This document shows positions 16,117-27,600 of a DNA stretch of 64,000 nt, in pieces. Below the pieces are notes generated by a model, which was not told where the DNA came from, did not search any database, and saw only the letters and a list, made by a program, of their open reading frames with translations. Made by a program: the position numbers and the translations under genes. This stretch comes from Agromyces aureus (GTDB lineage Bacteria > Actinomycetota > Actinomycetes > Actinomycetales > Microbacteriaceae), in assembly GCF_001660485.1 (NCBI RefSeq), contig NZ_CP013979.1, positions 2,852,001 through 2,916,000 on the forward strand, given 5' to 3'. Position 1 is the stretch's first letter, and every line of letters begins with the position of its first letter.

Positions 16117-18399
16117 CTACGCGTCGGCGCCCTCTGCAGGCTCCTCGGCGTGGATGCCGGAGGTCTCGCGACCATCGGTGTCGGCTTCGTCGGCCACGAC
16201 CGGGGCGAGCGAGAGCTTGCCGCGGTCGTCGATCTTCGTGATCTCGACGAGGATCTTCTGGCCGACGCCGAGCACGTCTTCGACGTTCTCGACGCGCTTG
16301 CCACCGGCGAGCTTGCGCACCTCGCTGATGTGGAGCAGGCCGTCCTTGCCGGGCAGCAGCGAGACGAACGCGCCGAAGGCGGCGATCTTCACGACGGTGC
16401 CGAGGAACTGCTCGCCGACCTCGGGGTTGGTCGGGTTGGCGATCGCGTTGACCTGGGCACGGGCGGCCTCGGCCGACGGACCGTCGACGGCGCCGATGTA
16501 GACGGTGCCGTCCTCCTCGATGGAGATGTCGGCGCCGGTCTCGTCTTGAATGGCGTTGATCGTCTTGCCCTTCGGGCCGATCAGCTCGCCGATCTTGTCG
16601 ACGGGGATCTGCACCGAGATCACGCGGGGCGCGGTCGGGGCCATCTCGTCGGGAGCGTCGATCGCGGCGTTCAGCACGGCGAGGATCGTCGTGCGAGCCT
16701 CCTTCGCCTGCGTCAGCGCGCCGGCGAGCACCGAGGCGGGGATGCCGTCGAGCTTCGTGTCGAGCTGGATCGCCGTCACGAACTCCGACGTGCCGGCGAC
16801 CTTGAAGTCCATGTCGCCGAGGGCGTCTTCGGCACCGAGGATGTCGGTGAGGGCCGCGTAGCGCGTCTCGCCGTCGATGGTGTCGGAGATGAGGCCCATG
16901 GCGATGCCCGCGACGGGCGCGCGCAGCGGCACACCGGCGTTGAGCAGCGACAGCGTCGAGGCGCAGACCGAGCCCATCGACGTGGAGCCGTTGGAGCTCA
17001 GCGCCTCGGACACCTGGCGGATCGCGTAGGGGAACTCCTCGCGCGTGGGCAGCACGGGCACGAGGGCGCGCTCGGCGAGTGCGCCGTGCCCGATCTCGCG
17101 ACGCTTCGGCGACCCGACGCGACCGGTCTCACCGGTCGAGTAGGGCGGGAAGTTGTAGTTGTGCATGTAGCGCTTCTTGGTGACCGGGCTCAGCGAGTCG
17201 ATCGACTGCTCGAGCTTCAGCATGTTCAGCGTGGTGACACCCAGGATCTGGGTCTCGCCGCGCTGGAAGATGGCCGAGCCGTGAACGCGGGGCACGACCT
17301 GCACCTCGGCGTCGAGCGGGCGGATGTCGGCGAGGCCGCGGCCGTCGATGCGGACGCCCTCTTCGAGCACGCGCGTGCGCATGACCTTCTTGGTGACCGA
17401 CTTGTAGGCCGCGGAGACCTCGGCGTTGGCCGACTCGGGCAGCTCGCCCGCTTCGACCTTGGCCGCGACGTGCTCCTTGACGCGCGACTTGAGCGCGTCG
17501 TCGGCGTCCTGACGCTCGACCTTGCCGGCGATCTTGTAGACGTCCTTGAGCTCGGCGCTCGCGAACGCCTCGACGGCCGACTTGACCTCGGCCTGGTAGG
17601 GCGGGAAGGTCGGGTAGTCGGCGACGGGCTTCGCGGCGGTCTTGGCGACCACCTGCTGCGCCTCGACGAGCTGCTTGATGAACGGCTTCGATGCCTCGAT
17701 GCCCTGCGCGATGACCTCTTCGCTCGGCTTGACGGCGCCGGCCTGGATGAGGTTCCACGCGTTGTCGGTGGCCTCGGCCTCGATCATCATGATCGCGACA
17801 TCCTGCGAACCGTCGTTCTCGGTGATGACGCGACCCGCGACGACCATGCTGAAGACGGCGTCCTCGAGCTGGCTGAACTTGGGGAACGCGACCCACTGGC
17901 CGTCGATGAGCGCGACGCGCACGCCGGCGACGGGGCCGGAGAACGGCAGGCCCGAGAGCTGCGTCGAGAGCGACGCGGCGTTGATGGCGAGCACGTCGTA
18001 GAGCTCGTCGGGCTCGATCGCGAGCACGGTGACGACGACCTGGACCTCGTTGCGCAGGCCCTCGACGAACGAGGGGCGCAGGGGGCGGTCGATGAGACGG
18101 CAGGTGAGGATCGCCTCGGTCGAGGGGCGGCCCTCGCGACGGAAGAACGAGCCCGGGATGCGGCCCGCGGCGTACATGCGCTCTTCGACGTCGATGGTCA
18201 GGGGGAAGAAGTCGAAGTGGTCCTTCGGCTGCTTGGAGACGGACGTCGCCGAGAGCAGCATGGTCTCTTCGTCGATGTAGGCGACGGCCGAGCCCTGCGC
18301 CTGCTGCGCGAGGCGGCCGGTCTCGAACCGGATGGTGCGGGTGCCGAACTTGCCATTGTCGATGACGGTTTCGGCGAACGTGATTTCAGGACCTTCCAA
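16117..18399 (-). CDS. pnp: polyribonucleotide nucleotidyltransferase (PNPase)
   Basis: A 760-residue exoribonuclease with two RNase PH domains (roughly residues 10-230 and 325-560), a helical domain between them, a KH domain (about 590-650; [18 protein letters not shown]) and a C-terminal S1 domain (about 665-735; [28 protein letters not shown]). It degrades RNA 3' to 5' phosphorolytically and takes part in the degradosome. TTG at 18399 is chosen as the start because AAGGAG lies 9 nt upstream and the product then begins [10 protein letters not shown], as in relatives. A strong terminator follows. rpsO, its usual upstream neighbour, is 24 kb away in the same orientation. Confidence 0.95.
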   Translation of the reverse strand: MEGPEITFAETVIDNGKFGTRTIRFETGRLAQQAQGSAVAYIDEETMLLSATSVSKQPKDHFDFFPLTIDVEERMYAAGRIPGSFFRREGRPSTEAILTCRLIDRPLRPSFVEGLRNEVQVVVTVLAIEPDELYDVLAINAASLSTQLSGLPFSGPVAGVRVALIDGQWVAFPKFSQLEDAVFSMVVAGRVITENDGSQDVAIMMIEAEATDNAWNLIQAGAVKPSEEVIAQGIEASKPFIKQLVEAQQVVAKTAAKPVADYPTFPPYQAEVKSAVEAFASAELKDVYKIAGKVERQDADDALKSRVKEHVAAKVEAGELPESANAEVSAAYKSVTKKVMRTRVLEEGVRIDGRGLADIRPLDAEVQVVPRVHGSAIFQRGETQILGVTTLNMLKLEQSIDSLSPVTKKRYMHNYNFPPYSTGETGRVGSPKRREIGHGALAERALVPVLPTREEFPYAIRQVSEALSSNGSTSMGSVCASTLSLLNAGVPLRAPVAGIAMGLISDTIDGETRYAALTDILGAEDALGDMDFKVAGTSEFVTAIQLDTKLDGIPASVLAGALTQAKEARTTILAVLNAAIDAPDEMAPTAPRVISVQIPVDKIGELIGPKGKTINAIQDETGADISIEEDGTVYIGAVDGPSAEAARAQVNAIANPTNPEVGEQFLGTVVKIAAFGAFVSLLPGKDGLLHISEVRKLAGGKRVENVEDVLGVGQKILVEITKIDDRGKLSLAPVVADEADTDGRETSGIHAEEPAEGADA

Positions 18400-18689
18400 G
18401 AGGTCTCTCTCCTTTGTTTTTCGTCGCACCCCGTATGGGCACGACTCGTACGTCAGGAGCAGGAACAGGCAATACGAATCGCATCAGGACGATGGGTTCA
18501 CGCTGGCCACCAGTAGAAGTCCACCAACTGCCCGGTCGAGCGCGCGATGCGCGTCTCGAGACCTCGTTTGGTGATCCACCACAGGGGACCAGCTTCCTGC
18601 CGGCCTGCTCCGTCAGCCGCCTCGCGACACCGCGCACCTGCACGATGACCTCTCGGCAACCTCGTCAAGCCTAGCAGGTGCCCTGTTTT
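18400..18689 (-). other. pnp leader and intergenic region without a convincing gene
   Basis: This 290-bp gap carries the pnp ribosome-binding site (AAGGAG near 18409-18414). On the minus strand a TAGGCT box (read from 18672-18667) could be a -10 element, implying a leader of about 260 nt. An 85-codon open frame on this strand has no family resemblance and is not annotated. A long pnp leader could allow the autocontrol known for this gene in other bacteria, but I see no diagnostic structure. Confidence 0.4.
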
Positions 18690-20864
18690 TCACCCGTGAA
18701 CAGCGGATGTCGCGCCGGCGACGTCGAGCACGGGCTGCAGTTCGGGGCGCTTCGCGCGGCGTCCGTCGCCCGCCGTGCGGCCGCGCAGGCGCCTCGCGAT
18801 CCACGGGGCCGCATGCCGCACGAGCCACTCCGCGTCGCCGATGTGGCCGTCGCGCGCGGCCGCGTCGTCGGCCAGGGCGTCGGGGTCGAGTTCGTGCGCG
18901 GCCTGCTCGAGGGCTCCGAGCGCCGCGGCATCCGGAACCCCGAGCGCCCTGGCCGCCTCGTAGGCGAGCGCGCGGTGCCCGGCCGAGTTCAGGTGCACCC
19001 GGTCCTCGGCCCACATGCCCTTGACCGTGAGGGCCGGCATGGCGGCGACGTCGAGCACGATCGCGCCGGTGTCGTGGCCGATGCCGACGAGGCGGTCGGC
19101 GAAGGCGGCGAAGCGGGCCTCGTACAGGCGGGAGGCCGGCCGCTGCGGCATGAACGGCGTCACGAGCAGCACGTCGGCCCCGGTGGCGCGCACGTCGGCG
19201 ACCGACGCCGCGAGTCGGTCCGCGAGCGCGTGCACGTCGGGCCGGGGGCCCACGAGGTCGTTGGCGCCGATGAGCACGCTCACGAGATCGGCTCCGAGCG
19301 CGGTCGCGTCGGGCACCTGCGTCTCGACGGCGTCGGCGACCTTGCGGCTGCGCACCGCGAGATTCGCGTACGAGACGCGGTCGCCCTCGGGGCTCGCGAG
19401 CGCGAGCAGCATCGCGAGGCGGTCGGCCCAGCCGCGGTACTCCCCGGCCGCCATGCGCGAGGTGTCGCAGAGGCCTTCGCTGAGCGAGTCGCCGACGGCC
19501 ACGTACCGGGTCCAGCGCGGCGGCGCGGACGGTGCGGATGCCGCGGCGCGGCGTTCGCGCGCCACGGCGGGCCCGCTCGGAGCCGGCGTCCGCCGAGCGT
19601 CGACGCCCGCCGCGCCCCGGACGCGGGCGGAGGCGGGAGCGGGAGCAGGAGCGGGAGCGGGAGCAGGAGCGGGAGCGGGAGCAGGAGCGGGACCAGGAAC
19701 AGGAGCCCGGCTCACCCCACCCATCGCCCGCTCGTAGTGCCCGAGCAGCTCGTCGCCGAGCACGTCCCATCCGCGACCCCGCACGGCCTCCCTGGCGCGA
19801 ACGGCGAACGCCCGGCGCTTGGCGTCGTCTCCGACGAGGTCGCGCACCCGATCGCGGAACTCGGCGAGGTCGCCCGGCCGGTAGAGCCAGCCGTCGACGC
19901 TGTTCTCGACGAGGTCGAGCGGGCCACCGCGCCCGGTGGCGACGACCGGCACGCCGCTTGCGAGCGCCTCCTGGATGGTCTGGCAGAACGTCTCGCTCTC
20001 GCCGGGGTGCACGAACACGTCGAACCCGGCCATGGCCTCGGCGAGCGCGTCGCCGCCCAGGAATCCGGTGAAGACGGCGTTCGGCAGCATCCGCTCGAGG
20101 ACGGGTCGCGACGGGCCGTCGCCGACGACGACGAGCCGCGTGCGGGGCAGGTCGGCGATGGCGCGCAGGTCCTCGACCTGCTTCTCGGGCGCGAGGCGTC
20201 CGACGTAACCGATCACGACGTCGTCGGGCGCCGCCCCGGCGACCCGTCGGCGCCAGCCGTCGCTGCGTCGCGTCGGCGCGAACCGGCGGGTGTCGACGCC
20301 GCGGCGCCAGAGCGCGATGCGGTCGGGGTCGACGTCGAGGCCCGTGAGCCGGTCGACGGCCGAACTCGAGGGCGCGAGCGTGATCGTGGCGCGCTGGTGC
20401 AGCTTGGCCATGTGTCGTGCGAGCGCGGGCGCCGCGCCGGGCACGCCGTAGCGTTCGGCGTAGGACGGGATGTCGGTCTGATAGACCGCGACGGTCGGGA
20501 TGCCGAGCGATTCGGCGGCGGCGACGCCGCGCCAGCCGAGCACGAACGGCGACGCGAGGTGCACGACGTCGGCCTCGTGCTCGCGCAGGAGTGCGGCGAG
20601 CTTGTGCGCGCCGGCGAGTGTCACCCGCACGTCGGGGTAGGTGGGCAGTGGCATGGAGGGCAGCAGCACGGTGCGGGCGCCGTGCAGGTCGTCGAACGCC
20701 CCGTCGCGGGATCGGTCGCGCGGTGCGCCGGCCGGTCCGGATCGCGGGGCGATCACGAGGGCGTCGTGTCCGCGTCGCTCGAGGTGGCGGAGCACCTGGA
20801 GCAGGGAATGGGTCACGCCGTTCATGTGCGGGAGGAACGATTCTGCGAGGAGTGCGACCTTCAC
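18690..20864 (-). CDS. fusion of GT4 glycosyltransferase and SGNH/GDSL hydrolase
   Basis: A 724-residue two-enzyme protein. Residues 1-380 are a GT-B glycosyltransferase of family 4: the N-terminal PHMNGVTHSLLQVLRHLERR, GYVGRLAPEK (219-228) and the EX7E motif E291-E299 (ESETFCQTIQE). Residues 385-450 are a Pro/Ala linker with a long PA run. Residues 451 to about 660 are an SGNH hydrolase with Ser460 (GDSLSEG), Asn535 (IGANDL) and Asp621/His624 (EDRVHLN). All key residues of both domains are intact. Start is GTG at 20864, matching the GT4 N-terminus. It has no signal peptide. Lipid glycosylation plus deacylation is a possible role. It is divergent from a TetR-ABC operon. Confidence 0.88.
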   Translation of the reverse strand: MKVALLAESFLPHMNGVTHSLLQVLRHLERRGHDALVIAPRSGPAGAPRDRSRDGAFDDLHGARTVLLPSMPLPTYPDVRVTLAGAHKLAALLREHEADVVHLASPFVLGWRGVAAAESLGIPTVAVYQTDIPSYAERYGVPGAAPALARHMAKLHQRATITLAPSSSAVDRLTGLDVDPDRIALWRRGVDTRRFAPTRRSDGWRRRVAGAAPDDVVIGYVGRLAPEKQVEDLRAIADLPRTRLVVVGDGPSRPVLERMLPNAVFTGFLGGDALAEAMAGFDVFVHPGESETFCQTIQEALASGVPVVATGRGGPLDLVENSVDGWLYRPGDLAEFRDRVRDLVGDDAKRRAFAVRAREAVRGRGWDVLGDELLGHYERAMGGVSRAPVPGPAPAPAPAPAPAPAPAPAPASARVRGAAGVDARRTPAPSGPAVARERRAAASAPSAPPRWTRYVAVGDSLSEGLCDTSRMAAGEYRGWADRLAMLLALASPEGDRVSYANLAVRSRKVADAVETQVPDATALGADLVSVLIGANDLVGPRPDVHALADRLAASVADVRATGADVLLVTPFMPQRPASRLYEARFAAFADRLVGIGHDTGAIVLDVAAMPALTVKGMWAEDRVHLNSAGHRALAYEAARALGVPDAAALGALEQAAHELDPDALADDAAARDGHIGDAEWLVRHAAPWIARRLRGRTAGDGRRAKRPELQPVLDVAGATSAVHG
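19631..19706 (-). repeat. hexamer-based repeat encoding the Pro-Ala linker
   Basis: On the plus strand, GGGAGC and GGAGCA-type hexamers are arranged in higher-order units of 18 nt (GGGAGCGGGAGCAGGAGC). The minus strand reads them as an alternating Pro-Ala run in the linker between the two catalytic domains. Such repeats change length by multiples of two residues without a frameshift. Confidence 0.85.
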
Positions 20865-20964
20865 GAGTCCAGCGTGCGGCCTGATGAGACGCCGATTCGC
20901 GCGATTCCAGCCGTTTCGCCGAAGGTTCACCTGCGGGTCGCCGATGGTTGGTGCGCGCGACCTC

Positions 20965-21008
20965 TGGACGTTGGCTATACACGCGTGTAGCATCCGATAC
21001 GTGCGTAT
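20965..21008 (+). promoter_or_regulatory. promoter and dyads upstream of the TetR-ABC operon
   Basis: TGGACG (20965-20970) and TAGCAT (20988-20993) are 17 bp apart, with the GTG start 7 nt downstream, so a leaderless mRNA is likely. The 12-bp palindrome TACACGCGTGTA (20978-20989) lies in the spacer, and ATACG-TG-CGTAT (20997-21008) overlaps the start codon. Both fit autorepression. Confidence 0.65.
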
Positions 21009-21693
21009 AACCGAGACGATCCCCAGCGACGAGTCGGTCGCCGCGTCCGACCCGGCCCCGAGCGATCTCACCACCCGGGCCCGTCTGCGCGACGCCGCCA
21101 TCGAGTGCTTCGCCGCCGAGGGGTTCGGCGCCTCCGTGCGCACGATCGCCGCACGCGCCGGCGTGAGCGCCGGGCTCATCCGCCACCACTTCGGGTCGAA
21201 GGACGCCCTGCGCGCCGAGTGCGACGCCGCCGTGCTCGAGCGCCACCGCTCGCTGAAGACCGAGGGGCTCGAGTCCCCCGCGAACGCCATGGCGCAGCTC
21301 GCCGAGGCCGACGAGCACGGCGCGATGCTCGTCTACATCCTCCGCAGCGTGCAGGACGGCAGCCCGGCCGGGGGCGCCTTCATCGAGCACCTCATCGCCG
21401 ATGCGGTCGCGTACTCCGAGCGGGCGGTCGCCACCGGCATCCTGCGCCCGAGCCTCGACCCCGTCGGCCGTGCACGACTACTCGTGACCAACTCGGTCGG
21501 CGGGCTCCTCGTCATGCTCTCGATGCACCCCGAGATCGACCTCACCGACTTCAAGACCGTGCTCGCGAAGACCTTCGAGCAGATCGCCCTGCCGTCGATC
21601 GAGCTCTACACGCACGGCGTCTTCGCCGATTCCACCTATCTCGACCAGTACCTGCAGTACATCCGGCAGCACCCAGGAACGGAGCAGTCATGA
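21001..21693 (+). CDS. TetR/AcrR family regulator of an ABC exporter
   Basis: A 230-residue regulator with an HTH at residues about 25-70 ([20 protein letters not shown] ... [20 protein letters not shown]) and a TetR_C-type ligand domain ending in [18 protein letters not shown], a tail seen in regulators placed before multidrug ABC genes. The GTG at 21001 lies 7 nt after a TAGCAT box. The stop overlaps the ATPase start (ATGA), so regulator and transporter form one operon, and substrate-induced derepression of the exporter is the usual scheme. Confidence 0.88.
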   Translation: MRITETIPSDESVAASDPAPSDLTTRARLRDAAIECFAAEGFGASVRTIAARAGVSAGLIRHHFGSKDALRAECDAAVLERHRSLKTEGLESPANAMAQLAEADEHGAMLVYILRSVQDGSPAGGAFIEHLIADAVAYSERAVATGILRPSLDPVGRARLLVTNSVGGLLVMLSMHPEIDLTDFKTVLAKTFEQIALPSIELYTHGVFADSTYLDQYLQYIRQHPGTEQS

Positions 21694-22625
21694 ACGCGGC
21701 ATCCACGCCGGCGATCGAGGTCGCCGGACTCGTCAAGCGCTTCGGCGCGGTCACGGCCCTCGACGGGCTCGACCTCCGCGTCGAGCAGGGTCAGGTCATG
21801 GGCTTCCTCGGGCCGAACGGGTCGGGCAAGTCCACGACGATCCGCATCCTGCTCGGCATCGCACGGGCGGATGCCGGTGCCGCGCGCCTGCTCGGCGGCG
21901 ACCCGTGGCGCGAGGCGGTCGAGCTCCACCGCCGCATCGCCTACGTGCCGGGCGACGTGAACCTCTGGCCGAACCTCACCGGCGGGCAGTCGATCGACAT
22001 CCTGTCGCGCCTCCGCGGCGGCGTCGACCGCACCCGCCGCGACGAGCTCGTGGAGCGTTTCGACCTCGACCCGACCAAGAAGGCACGCACGTACTCGAAG
22101 GGCAACCGGCAGAAGGTCGCCCTCGTGGCGGCGCTCGCCTCCGATGCCGAGCTGCTCATCCTCGACGAGCCCACGTCGGGCCTCGACCCGCTCATGGAGG
22201 GCGTGTTCACCGACACCGTGCGCGAGCTCGCGCACCAGGGCCGCAGCGTGCTGCTCTCGAGCCACATCTTCGCCGAGGTCGAGAAGCTCTGCGACCAGGT
22301 GACGATCATCCGCGCGGGCCGTACGGTCGAGGCCGGAACCCTCGCCGACCTCAGGCACCTGCACCGCACGTCGGTCTCGGTCGTGCTGCCGGGCGGTGCG
22401 GGCACCCTCGCCGAACGCCGCGACCTGCACGACCTCGCCGTCGACGGCGAGCGCGTGAGCTTCACGGTCGACGACGCCGAGCTTGGCGGGGTGCTCGCCG
22501 ACCTGGCGTCGCGCTCACCTCGATCGCTCGTGTCGACCCCGCCGTCGCTCGAAGAACTGTTCCTGCGGCACTACGGCGTGGCGGCCTCCCAGGGCGCCGC
22601 CGATGCGACGGTGAGCGCGTCATGA
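21690..22625 (+). CDS. ABC transporter ATP-binding protein (drug/antibiotic exporter)
   Basis: A 311-residue nucleotide-binding subunit. Walker A is GPNGSGKST, the signature-loop region reads [15 protein letters not shown] (a YSKGN/Q variant of LSGGQ typical of DrrA-like export ATPases), Walker B is [12 protein letters not shown], and the switch His is in LLSSHIF. The C-terminal extension (about 225-300) matches DrrA-type proteins. It energises the permease encoded by the overlapping downstream gene (ATGA). Confidence 0.92.
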   Translation: MNAASTPAIEVAGLVKRFGAVTALDGLDLRVEQGQVMGFLGPNGSGKSTTIRILLGIARADAGAARLLGGDPWREAVELHRRIAYVPGDVNLWPNLTGGQSIDILSRLRGGVDRTRRDELVERFDLDPTKKARTYSKGNRQKVALVAALASDAELLILDEPTSGLDPLMEGVFTDTVRELAHQGRSVLLSSHIFAEVEKLCDQVTIIRAGRTVEAGTLADLRHLHRTSVSVVLPGGAGTLAERRDLHDLAVDGERVSFTVDDAELGGVLADLASRSPRSLVSTPPSLEELFLRHYGVAASQGAADATVSAS

Positions 22626-24295
22626 CCGCGCTCGCGCCGACCCCGTCGCACCCGACGCGTCCGTCGTCCGCGACGCCCGGGCACACGCCGCCCGTCGCGG
22701 CCTTCACCGCCTTCCCCGACCTCACCCGGTTCATCCTCCGGCGCAACTGGCTGCGGCTCGCGATCTGGGTCGTCGTGCTCGTCGGCATGGTCGCGATGGT
22801 CTTCGAGTCCCAGCGCGTCGCCTTTCCCACGCAGGAGTCGCGCGATGCGTACGCGGCCGTCGCGAACACGCCGGCGGTGGCCGCACTGACGGGCCTGCCC
22901 AACGGTGCGGGCACGCTCGGCGGCATCCTGAACATCAAGATCTGGATGACGCTCGCGGTCTCGATCGGCTTCGCCTCGATCTTCCTCGTGACCCGCAACG
23001 GTCGCGCCGAAGAGGAGGCGGGTCGCACCGAGCTCGTCCGCGCCGGCGCCGTGGGGCACCACGCCTACAGCCTCGCGAACCAGCTCGTCGTCGGCGGCCT
23101 CAGCGTCGTGGTCGGCCTGCTCATCGGCCTGACGTGCATCGGGCTCGGCCTGCCCGCCGAGGGATCGCTCGCCATGGGCGCGTCGATCGCGGGCGTGGGC
23201 ATCGCGTTCCTCGGCATCGCCGCGCTCGCGGGCCAACTCACCTCGACGAGTCGGGCGGCGAACTCGCTCGCCTCGATCGTGCTCGGCGTCGCGTACCTCG
23301 TGCGGGCGATCGCCGACGTGCAGGCCGAGGGCGACACCCCGAGTCCGCTCAGCTGGGCCTCCCCCATCGGCTGGGCGCAGAACATGCGCTCGTTCGGCGA
23401 GAACGTATGGTGGCCGCTGCTGCTGCTCGTCGGCCTCGGCATCGGCGGATGCCTCGTGGCCGGCGTCATCGAGTCCCGCCGCGACGTCGGTGCCGGCGTG
23501 CTGCCCGACCGCCCGGGCCCGGCGCGCGCCACCCGCTCGCTGGCGACCCCGCTCGGCCTCGCCGTGCGCCTCGAACGCGGACCCATGATCGGCTGGCTGC
23601 TCGGCGGCATCGCCGGCGGCCTGTTCTACGGCGGCGTCGCCTCGGCGATGTCCGACCTGCTCGACTCGGGCAACGCGTACGCGAAGGCGTTCATGGGGCA
23701 GGCCGACTCGGTGCTCGACGGCATCGTGGGCCTCTTCGTGATGGCCACGGCCATGGTCGCGGCCGCGTTCGCCGTGCAGGCCGCGACGTCGGTGCGCCTC
23801 GAAGAGGCCTCGGGCCGGCTCGAGCCGCAACTCGCGGGCGCGGTCTCCCGCACGAGGTGGGCGCTCACCCGCTACCTGCTCGCCGCCGTGTGGGGCGCGG
23901 TGATCCTCGTCGCCTCCGGGCTCGTGTTCGGGCTCGCCTTCGCCGCGTCGCAGGGCGACCCCGACCAGGTGCTCCGCATCCTCGCCGCGTCGACCGCCTA
24001 CCTCCCGAGCCTGCTCGTGCTCGTGGGCGTCACGGTGCTGCTCACCGGGTGGCTGCCGCGCCAGGCGATCCTCGTCTCGTGGATCGTCTACGGCGCGAGC
24101 GTGATCATCGCCATGTTCGGACCGCTGTTCTCCCTCTCCGACGAGTTCATCGACGCGACGCCGCTCGCCGCGACGCCCCGCGTTCCCGGCGTCGAGTTCG
24201 AGGCCCTGCCGCTCGTCGTGCTCTCGCTCGTGGCGCTGGCGTGCTGGGCCCTCGGGCTGCTCCGATTCCGGGCGCGCGATCTCACGCAGGCGTGA
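22622..24295 (+). CDS. ABC exporter permease (polyketide/multidrug type)
   Basis: A 557-residue membrane protein with about 12 hydrophobic segments in two similar halves: [20 protein letters not shown] opens the first (residues about 38-60) and the second begins near [20 protein letters not shown] (about 320). The full-length double arrangement is that of COG3559-like exporters associated with antibiotic resistance. It is translationally coupled to the ATPase. The cargo is unknown; TetR control suggests a xenobiotic or an antibiotic. The last gene of the operon, it is followed by an independent DUF5302 gene. Confidence 0.88.
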   Translation: MTALAPTPSHPTRPSSATPGHTPPVAAFTAFPDLTRFILRRNWLRLAIWVVVLVGMVAMVFESQRVAFPTQESRDAYAAVANTPAVAALTGLPNGAGTLGGILNIKIWMTLAVSIGFASIFLVTRNGRAEEEAGRTELVRAGAVGHHAYSLANQLVVGGLSVVVGLLIGLTCIGLGLPAEGSLAMGASIAGVGIAFLGIAALAGQLTSTSRAANSLASIVLGVAYLVRAIADVQAEGDTPSPLSWASPIGWAQNMRSFGENVWWPLLLLVGLGIGGCLVAGVIESRRDVGAGVLPDRPGPARATRSLATPLGLAVRLERGPMIGWLLGGIAGGLFYGGVASAMSDLLDSGNAYAKAFMGQADSVLDGIVGLFVMATAMVAAAFAVQAATSVRLEEASGRLEPQLAGAVSRTRWALTRYLLAAVWGAVILVASGLVFGLAFAASQGDPDQVLRILAASTAYLPSLLVLVGVTVLLTGWLPRQAILVSWIVYGASVIIAMFGPLFSLSDEFIDATPLAATPRVPGVEFEALPLVVLSLVALACWALGLLRFRARDLTQA

Positions 24296-24323
24296 GCGGG
24301 GCGGGCAGCCGCTCCCACGCGCC

Positions 24324-24329
24324 TAGACT
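24324..24329 (+). promoter_or_regulatory. -10 box TAGACT of a probable leaderless gene
   Basis: TAGACT is followed by exactly six bases and then the ATG at 24336, with no Shine-Dalgarno sequence, so transcription probably starts at the initiation codon. Confidence 0.6.
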
Positions 24330-24335
24330 CGAACC

Positions 24336-24527
24336 ATGAGTGCCGACGACGACAAGACCACCACGGGCCCCTCCGACGACGTCAAGCGCAAGTTCCGCGA
24401 GGCCCTCGAGCGCAAGAACAAGCAGCAGCGCGGCGGCGAGGCGCACCTCGACGGACGCGGGGCCGTCGACCACGCCCAGGGCAACGCCGCGACGAAGCAG
24501 GAGTTCCGCCGCAAGAGCGGCGGCTGA
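24336..24527 (+). CDS. DUF5302 domain-containing small protein
   Basis: A 63-residue, highly charged, probably disordered protein. It begins with an acidic stretch, then SDDVKRKFREALERKNKQQ, and ends in KQEFRRKSGG, the pattern of the actinobacterial DUF5302 family. Function is unknown. Its ATG lies 6 nt after a TAGACT box with no Shine-Dalgarno sequence, so it is probably translated from a leaderless mRNA independent of the ABC operon upstream. Confidence 0.82.
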   Translation: MSADDDKTTTGPSDDVKRKFREALERKNKQQRGGEAHLDGRGAVDHAQGNAATKQEFRRKSGG

Positions 24528-24581
24528 GCCCGGCTGCAGCCGTCCGCGACATCCGCTCGTCGTGAATCGGTGCGCGCCCTG

Positions 24582-24611
24582 ATGACGGTGGTGCTCGGCG
24601 ATCGCTAGCAT
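24582..24611 (+). promoter_or_regulatory. promoter of the patatin-like gene
   Basis: ATGACG (24582-24587) and TAGCAT (24606-24611) are 18 bp apart, 39 bp before the ATG at 24650. The gene also has a GGGAG ribosome-binding site 6 nt before its start, so this is a conventional leader. Confidence 0.55.
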
Positions 24612-24649
24612 GTGGCCGACCGCCACTGGTCTTCCGCAGGGAGCGACCG

Positions 24650-27600
24650 ATGCCAGAACCCGAACCGACGCAGGCGCACGAGACACCGGCACCGGTGCCG
24701 CACGACTACGTGACGCTTCGACTGCACTCCGGCGCCTCGGCGACGGAGTTCGAACGCACCTACGGCACGTTCCCCGTCGCCGAGGGCGTCGACCTCGCGC
24801 CGGCCGAGACCGTCGACCGCGAGGCGAAGACGTCGACGACCGCGGTCGCCGACCTCAATCCGCGGATCTTCCTCCCCGGTGGAGCGGCGCCGTTCCACGC
24901 CCGCGGCCTTCGCATCGCGCTCGCGATGAAGGGCGGGGTCAGCCTCGCGGTCTGGATCGGCGGCGCGATCGCCGAGCTCGACATCCTGCGACGGATCCGC
25001 ATCTACCGCGAGGGCACGACGCAGGAGCCACGGGCACTGCTCATCCACCCCGTCGCCGTCGATCCGGCCGCGTGGGCGCAGGCCGACGAGCCCACGCGCA
25101 TCGCCGCCGCCGCGGCCTCCGAACCCGACGAGAACCTGCTGGCACGCGCCGAGCGGTACGCGCAGCTGGTGTACGAACGCGGGTACGACCGCGTCGAGTT
25201 CGACGTGCTCGCCGGGGCGAGCGCCGGCGGATTGAACGCGGTCATGTACGCCGTCGCACAGCGCGCCGGCGTCGGCCTCGAGGGCATCCTCGGCACGTGG
25301 CTCGAGACGGGCGCCGCATGGGGACTGCTGCAGACCGGCAGGCCCGCGAAGTTCGACTCGGTGCTGCGCGGCGACGAGTACTTCTGGGTCGAGCTCGTGG
25401 GCGCGCTCGGGCGCATCGCCGAGGGCGACGTCGGCAGCGCGACCAAGGCCGACTCCGTCGCTCGGCCCGCGGTCGGTCCATCCGGCATCGCCCAGCCCGT
25501 CGTCGCCCAGGCCGGCATCACTCAGCCCGTCGTCGCCCAGTCTGTCGGCGCCCAGCCGCCGATCGTCTCGGTGCCGCCGCACGCCGCCCTCGAGGCTCCG
25601 CACGTGGTGGTCGACCTCTCGGCGACGCTCATCGACGCGAAGGACACGACGGAGCGAAGCGCCGCCGAGGGGCACGCGCACTTCCGGTTCGTGGGCACCG
25701 AGACCGACGACGTGCAGCATCGTGACATCCCCGGCAAGGACGCGCCCGACGACGACCGCAGGCTCGCCTACGCGCGGCTCGCGTACGCCGCCCGCTCGAC
25801 GTCGTCGTTCCCCGGCGCATTCGAGCCGGCCCTGATCTACTCGGGCGACCAGCCGTTCGACGCGGCGCGCACCTCGAGCCCGCCCGACATGCGCAACGTC
25901 TTCAGCGCGCACCGCAAGGAGGGTCGGTCGCATCCGTTCCGCGTGGTCGACGGCGGCGTGCTCGACAACATCCCGATCGACCGCGCCCTGCGTGCCGTCC
26001 GCAACATCCCCGCGAACGACCACGTGAACCGCGCCCTCGTCTACCTCGACCCGTCGCCGAAGGAGAGCTCGCGATGGCTGCTCCGGGCGACGGCCTACAA
26101 GGGCCCGGCGCCCGAACTGCCGCCCGACCCGAAGACCACCAGGAACGACCCGCTCTCGCGCTTCCTGTTCGCGGTCATGGCGGGCGTGCGCAAGCGGGCG
26201 GGCGGCGAATCCGGCGAAGACGAGATCGACGCGGTCTTCGACGAACGCACACAGGCACTCGTGCGCAAGGGCCGCGACGAGATGCTCGCCGTGCGCATGA
26301 ACGCCTCCCCCACCGCGGGCGAGGATCCCACGTCGGAGCGGAGCTCGGTGGCCGCATTCGCGCGCCTGCGCTCGACGACCGACGCGGAGTTCCTGCGCAT
26401 GGTGTTCAGCCGTCCCGGTGAGTGGACGCTCGGCACCAACCTGAAGCGCCGGCCGGACCGTCGAGCGCTCGACCGCACGAGCATCGGCCGTTTCGAGAAG
26501 GCCCTCAGGGACGCGCTCGACAAGGTCAGTCGCAACGAGCCCGTCGAGGACGTGCCCGCGGACACGATCGCCTTGGGCGCCCAGACCCTCGTGGACGCGG
26601 CGTTCTGCGCCCTCACCTGGGTGCGAGCGATCGAGGACCAGTGCTTCCGCTCGACGTCGCTGCACGCGCTCGACGCGGCGCTCGAGCAGCTTCCGCAGAC
26701 CACGGGCACCCCGAGGGCGGTGCTGCGCGAGCGCCTGTACGCCGTGATGTCGCAGGCGCGCGACCTGCGCGATCGTGCCGTCGGCCGAACGCTCGACGGC
26801 ATCGACGACCTCGCCCCCTCCGAGTCCCCGCTGAGCGACCAGAGCGCCGCCGACCTCGTCACGACCTGGCTCGACGCGAACGCCGATCGCCCGCGACTTC
26901 GGGCCGAGCTCTGGGGCAGGCTCGACGACATCGTCGAGTGGCTCCAGCACGCGAGCGCGATCGCCGCGAGCCACGACCCCAGGCGTCGCTGGCTCGAGAC
27001 CCCATGGCATCGGATGCCGGGGTTCGGAACCCGACTGCCCGCGAGCGACCTCCCGCTGATCTTCGCGGGAAGCGGCATTCCGACCGCCTCGTCGACCGTG
27101 CGGTTCCACCGGATCGGGTCGGACATGCAGCCCGCCGCGGTCGCGACCTACCGCACCCTGCTCGACGCGCAGATCCTCGAGGGGTACCGGGCCGCGCTCG
27201 CCAAGCCCGTCGAGGAGCTCGACGACGAGACCGTCGCCCGCCTGCTCGACGAGCGGGCACTGCTCTCCTCGTCGAAGCTCGCGGGCCTGCGGATCGCGAA
27301 CTTCGCGGGCTTCCTGAGCAAGGAGTGGCGGCGCAACGACTGGTGGTGGGGCCGTCTCGACGCGGCGGCCGGGCTCGTCGAACTGCTCGAGAGCATGGAG
27401 CCGGCCCCCGGCATCAAGCCCGAGCCCTCGGATGCCTCGCACCTCGAGCCCGTGCACGCGGCGCTGCTCCGCGAGATGGACGCGAGCGCGGACCGCCCCT
27501 ACGACGGCCCCGTCGTCAGCGCGGGGGCGACTGACCAGGCCGTCGTCGCGAACGCACCAGACCTCATCCGCGAGCGCATGGTGCGCGGCTCGCAGGACCT

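Noticed and set aside
18386..18643. 85-codon minus-strand open frame upstream of pnp
   Set aside because: It overlaps the pnp ribosome-binding site and start, has no family resemblance and reads as leader sequence.
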